Origin: Augochlora pura
Lineage: Eukaryota; Arthropoda; Insecta; Hymenoptera; Halictidae
Direction of reading: 5' to 3'
NCBI RefSeq assembly: GCF_028453695.1
Contig: NC_135776.1
Location: 6,766,663-6,830,662, forward strand
DNA: 64,000 nt
Both the position numbers and the translations under genes were made by a program. The notes below the pieces were generated by a model. That model made no database searches and was not told where the DNA came from. It saw only the letters and a program-made list of their open reading frames with translations. This document shows, one piece after another, positions 59,434-64,000 of the stretch (the first letter of the stretch is position 1; every line of letters starts with the position of its first letter).

Positions 59434-61344
59434 AAATTTCCACGATTTTTCCTTAGCGAATGAATTAATTTTTATCAAATTTTGCGTAAATATAAAGTGG
59501 ATGTTCCTTTAATTTTTACGCTAAAAATTGTTCAATATCTGCATTGTTTCTTCCATTTGTGTAAATTAAAAGTCCTATGATCAAAGAGATTTTATTCACT
59601 TTCTAAATCGGTTTCGAGAAATTGAGACCGAGTATGGTTTTATTTTATAGTAATTCTAGTAGATAAAAATTGTCATCATTCTGTACCAAAGAGCAATTAG
59701 ATACAGTTCTTTATTATTGCAAATATCAAGCGTTATTTGACCATTGGCATTTTTGCAGAGCCTCAATCATTCAAATTGAAATATACGCTCAATCGCATCC
59801 ATTTTGCGATCCCAGTAAAATAAACAAACTACTACAAAAATATGAAATAATTTAAACAATTCGCTTACGCGCTTACGGCGGTGGAAACGTTTGTCTTGTC
59901 AATGATTCGAATAAAATCATCCGTTCGACATAGTTTATCCGAAATCTGGGCCGGCTCGTTCTCGACAGCTCGACGAAATAGATTTATAGTTTCGTTTTCG
60001 ATAGAATCGAATATGGAGATTCCGACCGCAGTCTCGTTTCATTACCGTCCGTCCCCCTGTTTATCCGTTTTAATGTTTACAAACAGCGACGCCGATATGA
60101 TAGAATTCCGGCCTCGGGTCCAACGTTTAATCGCCGAATAAAATGTAATACGGTTCGACCGACTGAGCCAACAGCTTCGTTAGATTTCGTTGAAACGAAA
60201 ACGCGTGCGCGCGAATAACGCTTCGGCGTTGGCGGTCTCGTATCGAATAATATTTGAGCGGCGAACGTCGGCCAGCGGGAGAGCTGTAATCACAAATCTG
60301 ACAGCTGGGGTAAACAAGCAAAAAACCGATATAACTCCATTAAGAAAGACTGGTGTCGTGAAGAAAGAAAAAAAAGAACGCGATTTTCTTATCGCGGTTC
60401 TATACATTGTGCGCCTCCCTCCAACCCCTCCCGGCTCGGTACGGCTCTTTTATAATTGCGGAACCAATATTGCTGTTTATAAGGATTAATTGCGCGCCAC
60501 TCTGAAAGGCTTCGCTGTTTATTGAGAGAAAACGTCCTTTTTACGCTGTTCAGGCTTTTACAGGCATTAAACGCGGCTAACACGCGTTAAAGTAATAGTA
60601 TCGGGAAGTATTGTTCGCTGATCGAGCGATTTTATTTCAGAAATTGGAAGATCGCGATGAATATTTGCTGTTTCGTCGATTGTTAATTGAAATATTGCGT
60701 TAAACTTGATAGTAATAATAGATAGCTTTCGATGTGAAACTAATTGTTTAACTTGTTTAGGGAACTTTGTGGAGCACAAATGATATTATCGAAGCTTTTA
60801 AAGGATTAATATACTAGAGAAATTATTGTCTAATTTCTAAACTTTACTTTCTTAATAATCTGTTAAATAGTTTAAGCATTTAATGTTGTATAATATATGG
60901 CAGAAAATTTAATATCTTGATCTCTATGATTTATTTTATTCAAATCTAATAATCATACTAGATCGAAGCTTAATCGTTAATCAATTATGGGGAAATCACT
61001 GTGCTTTTTTAATTTGTGAACGTCGAATCTATATATTATTAGAGATGAAGGAAGAACATTTTATACATATTTAAACTGTTATAGTAATTTATAGTTACAT
61101 TAATATAGTGACATCATTTTAGTTCATACTATTGCGTGAAACATTACTTAACCAAAATTAAAGATAAAAGAAAATTTCCTTCGTCAGGTAAAACATTATT
61201 AATTGTTAAAAAGAACGATTGGGTATTATTAGAATAGTTTTGAAATAAATATGTATAATTATCCGAATGAATTCCTTCTAGGCGAATATTTTATACGAAT
61301 TATTCATTATGCGTCATAAATTATTCTATCTATTTATCCGAATA
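59434..61344. other. Intergenic with GC-richer block 59870-60600
   Basis: No gene. Overlapping short frames at 59881-60489 on both strands are not recognisable. 60780-61340 is AT-rich. Confidence 0.5.
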
Positions 61345-61445
61345 ATACATCATGCAAATAATCGAATGGAGATTCTAAAATTATTTGAATAGAGATTGTA
61401 AAATTATTCGAATAGAGATTCTGAAATTATTGGAATAATAATGCG
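61345..61445. repeat. ~25-bp repeat with TTATTCGAATAGAGATT
   Basis: Three to four copies of AAAATTATTCGAATAGAGAT wording with small changes; related in wording to the 62790-63110 array. Confidence 0.7.
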
Positions 61446-61581
61446 AATAATTGTTGACTGTTTTCGTTTTTCAGAAATTTTATAAGAGTATAGTTGTACG
61501 AATTTCAGGATTATTGAAAAGAATTATTGAAAAGTTCCAATACATTTACATGTTAGAAATTTAATGATAAATTATTTAGAT

Positions 61582-61857
61582 TGTATAGAATATGTAGAAT
61601 TTATGGAATGTATGGAGTATACAGCGTATATAGAATATATAAAATATATAGAATTTATAGAATTTATAGAATATATAAGAATATTGAGAATATAGAAAAT
61701 ATAGAATACAAATACATAGAATATAGAGAATATAGAGAATATATAAAATATATAGAATATATTTAGAAAATATGGAATATATAGAGTATATAGAACATAT
61801 AGAGAATATATAGGATATATCGAGTATATAGAGTATATAGAATACATAGAATATAAT
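61582..61857. repeat. TATAGAATA minisatellite
   Basis: About 275 bases of 9-bp TATAGAATA and variants (TATAGAGAA, TATAAAATA). All long frames on both strands here (Ile/Tyr/Ser peptides) are repeat artefacts. Confidence 0.95.
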
Positions 61858-62789
61858 TTTCATTTATGTCAACAATTTTCCATACCAAATCTTGCTCGAA
61901 TAAAATCTGCTTCGAACAAACTATCCAAATAAAAATTTAAAACATCGCCCAACTCTATCAAAAATGCGAATAAAAAGACTGCCATTATCCCACATTAATT
62001 TACATATTTTCCTCCATTTTAAAAACCTACATACACTATAAGTGCGCAAACGTACGCAACCTTTACGTCAATCCATTTTCAATCCAAATTATATGCCTCT
62101 ACCGCCGGTTTCACGAATCAAGCGGTAAATTCGCAGACATCTATTACGAACTTTCCTCTCGACGTTTGAGTTTCAGTTTCGTTACAAGCATCATCGCTCG
62201 GATTTTAAACGCGCGCGTGTACATTTCGAAAAGCAACCGCGCGCGGCCGGCTAGCGGAACACAGAGTGGATGGAAAATTAAGAATGGAGGGCACAATTTT
62301 AGGAAAAGAAGATTACAGCGTCGCGCGCACCGCGGGCTGAATTTTGGATTCAGTGCGACGCCCGGGCCGGGCGGGGGGTCCCTCTTTCTCTTTCGCGAGA
62401 CAAACAGCCGTGCCTCAAAGGGGAACAATTTGAAGGAGCAGCAAACATTCTGGTGGGGGAGCACGGGGGATTGCAGCTAAGGACGATATCTTTCGTGAAT
62501 TTTCGACATTGTTCCATTCCGACGGAACTGTGAATGGAGAGAGAGCTCCGCGTAAACTCGGCCGAGGGAGCCTTTCGAAAGGAGTTAAATAATCAAGGTA
62601 AAGCCCTTTTGAGCGTGAAGCATTCTTCCTGCACAATAAATGTGCATCGTTCTGCATGCGGTAGCTAGTATGGGAAATACACGCTAGGTCAAGTTGCTCG
62701 ACGAACGACTAGCAAATTCTTAATAGCCGACGAACGCTTTTTAGGCGAATAGCTCGTTGCAATAATTATTGCGTATTGCTCGTGACGAT
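61858..62789. other. Intergenic with GC-richer block 62150-62660
   Basis: Overlapping frames at 62144-62657 on both strands lie in CpG-rich DNA (GCGCGCGTGT, CCGGGCCGGGCGGGGGGTCC near 62361-62380). No recognisable protein. Confidence 0.45.
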
Positions 62790-63110
62790 ATTTTATTTAT
62801 TCCAATAATTCTGTCTGTTTATTCGAATAACTCTATCTATTTATTTTAATAACTCTATCTATTTATTCTAATAACTCCATCTATTTATTCTGATAATTCT
62901 ATCTATATGTTCGAATAATTTTATTTATTCAAATAGTTCTATTTATTTATTTGAATAATTCTGTCTATTTATTCTGATAATTCCATCTACATGTTTAAAT
63001 AATTTTTATCTATTCGAATAATTCTATTCATTTATGCGAATAATTCTCTACCCATTATTCAAATAATTCTTCATTTCTTATTCGAATAAATTATTCCAAT
63101 AAAATACAAG
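62790..63110. repeat. ~24-bp minisatellite TTATTCGAATAATTCTATCT
   Basis: At least ten drifting units of TATTCGAATAATTCTATCTA plus TTTAT-type wording. Non-coding. Confidence 0.9.
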
Positions 63111-63617
63111 ATTATTCGAACAATAATGCCAATTAATTTTTCACCGTATTTCTCTTTAAAGAAAGATTATTCGCTTATTATTTACTTATACTTTCCGACG
63201 CAGCGGTTGAAAAATAATTTAATCGTGCAAAACGAACACGCAAGAAATTAATTCTACAATTTGTACTCGGATTATTTTCCGTGTTAATTTTTCGAATAAC
63301 AATCAACTTATTCAAATGAGCTTCCAATCGAATGAAATCGCACTCGGATAAACATTGAAGCAGATTTTTAGACACTGTCTGGAGAGATTTAAAAAGCATA
63401 GAATTATTTTAGAGAATTACGTATTATCCTTCCTTATTATAAACATTAAATCCACGCTAAATATTCGCTCTCCTGTAAAGTCAGTTAGTGAATTTATGTT
63501 AAAACGTTGCAATGAAATAGCCCGATCAGAATTCCATTTCGATTGAATATTAAATTCCGGCGTGTGACGGGCCGATAGCAATAAATATTAATATATTTAA
63601 ATTAGTGTCGAGGGCGG
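63111..63617. other. AT-rich non-coding to second gap
   Basis: Only short chance frames (63178-63399 minus, 63355-63546 plus). Confidence 0.55.
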
Positions 63618-63717
63618 NNNNNNNNNNNNNNNNNNNNNNNNNNNNNNNNNNNNNNNNNNNNNNNNNNNNNNNNNNNNNNNNNNNNNNNNNNNNNNNNNNN
63701 NNNNNNNNNNNNNNNNN
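63618..63717. other. Assembly gap (100 N)
   Basis: Exactly 100 N with GC-rich flanks (GAGGGCGG before, CTTCGGGGTGGCCGG after), a gap of unknown true size. Confidence 0.98.
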
Positions 63718-64000
63718 CTTCGGGGTGGCCGGATATCGGGCGGTTGCGTGCCATTTGTATTCTAAACTTTTATCTTAGAGTAACACGCTCGGCGATACGT
63801 ACATACGTATCCGTTTGATTTGTTCGGTATACTCGAGTCCGTGCCACGGCGAACGGTAATAAATTATTTTTTTTTCTTCCCTCCCGTTGTCCTATCTACG
63901 ATTTATCAATAGCAATCCGACAAGAGAAATAAAGAACAAGAGGCTCGGCGAAAAGGGGGCGAGAATACGTTACGATAAGGGATGCTTGAAGTTGCACATT
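63718..64000. other. Post-gap non-coding end of window
   Basis: GC-richer at first, then mixed. No ORF of note. Confidence 0.6.

Noticed and set aside
61572..61863. 91- and 95-codon minus-strand frames
   Set aside because: Products of the TATAGAATA minisatellite, with matching frames on the other strand.

Overview
The window is AT-rich (by eye roughly two thirds A+T) eukaryotic DNA. It has one spliced gene, many decayed short tandem repeats, microsatellites, small transposon relics, and two runs of exactly 100 N (assembly gaps). The gene's protein resembles insect core alpha-1,3-fucosyltransferase. The CpG-tolerant AT-rich background and abundant TTCGAATAA-type satellites suggest an insect, probably a hymenopteran. 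The order is an inference.

Layout. 1-7255: no convincing gene; AT-rich sequence with simple repeats. 7256-19030: FucTA-like glycoprotein 3-alpha-L-fucosyltransferase on the + strand. Its six coding exons are 7338-7499, 13896-14087, 15530-15754, 16161-16349, 16663-16898 and 18614-18916. The last exon runs into an assembly gap, so the extreme C-terminus is missing. All junctions are GT/AG and the phases agree (0,0,0,0,2). Intron 1 (6.4 kb) holds a TTAA-flanked piggyBac-type element, a small foldback element, and a degenerate tandem array whose units each carry a strong 5' splice-site-like sequence, ending just before exon 2.

19031-64000: largely non-coding. It alternates AT-rich tracts with GC-richer blocks of a few hundred bases. 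Two splice-flanked open segments (20670-20878 and 44173-44405) might be exons of unrecognised genes, and 52500-52740 might be a promoter/first exon; all three are weak. Mobile DNA includes a TA-flanked MITE (21923-22158), a TATCGATA-rich hAT-like foldback element (25089-25475), a Tc1-type element with about 90-base inverted repeats and a broken transposase (56088-57013), a second fragment of the same family (37273-37466), and two fainter transposase or terminal-repeat relics (about 36453 and 43305).

No operon, CRISPR array, rRNA or convincing tRNA is visible. The only function that can be stated with confidence is core alpha-1,3-fucosylation of N-glycans in the Golgi. The most unusual structures are the splice-donor-bearing repeat array upstream of exon 2, the internally deleted Tc1 family, and the density of decayed locally duplicated units.
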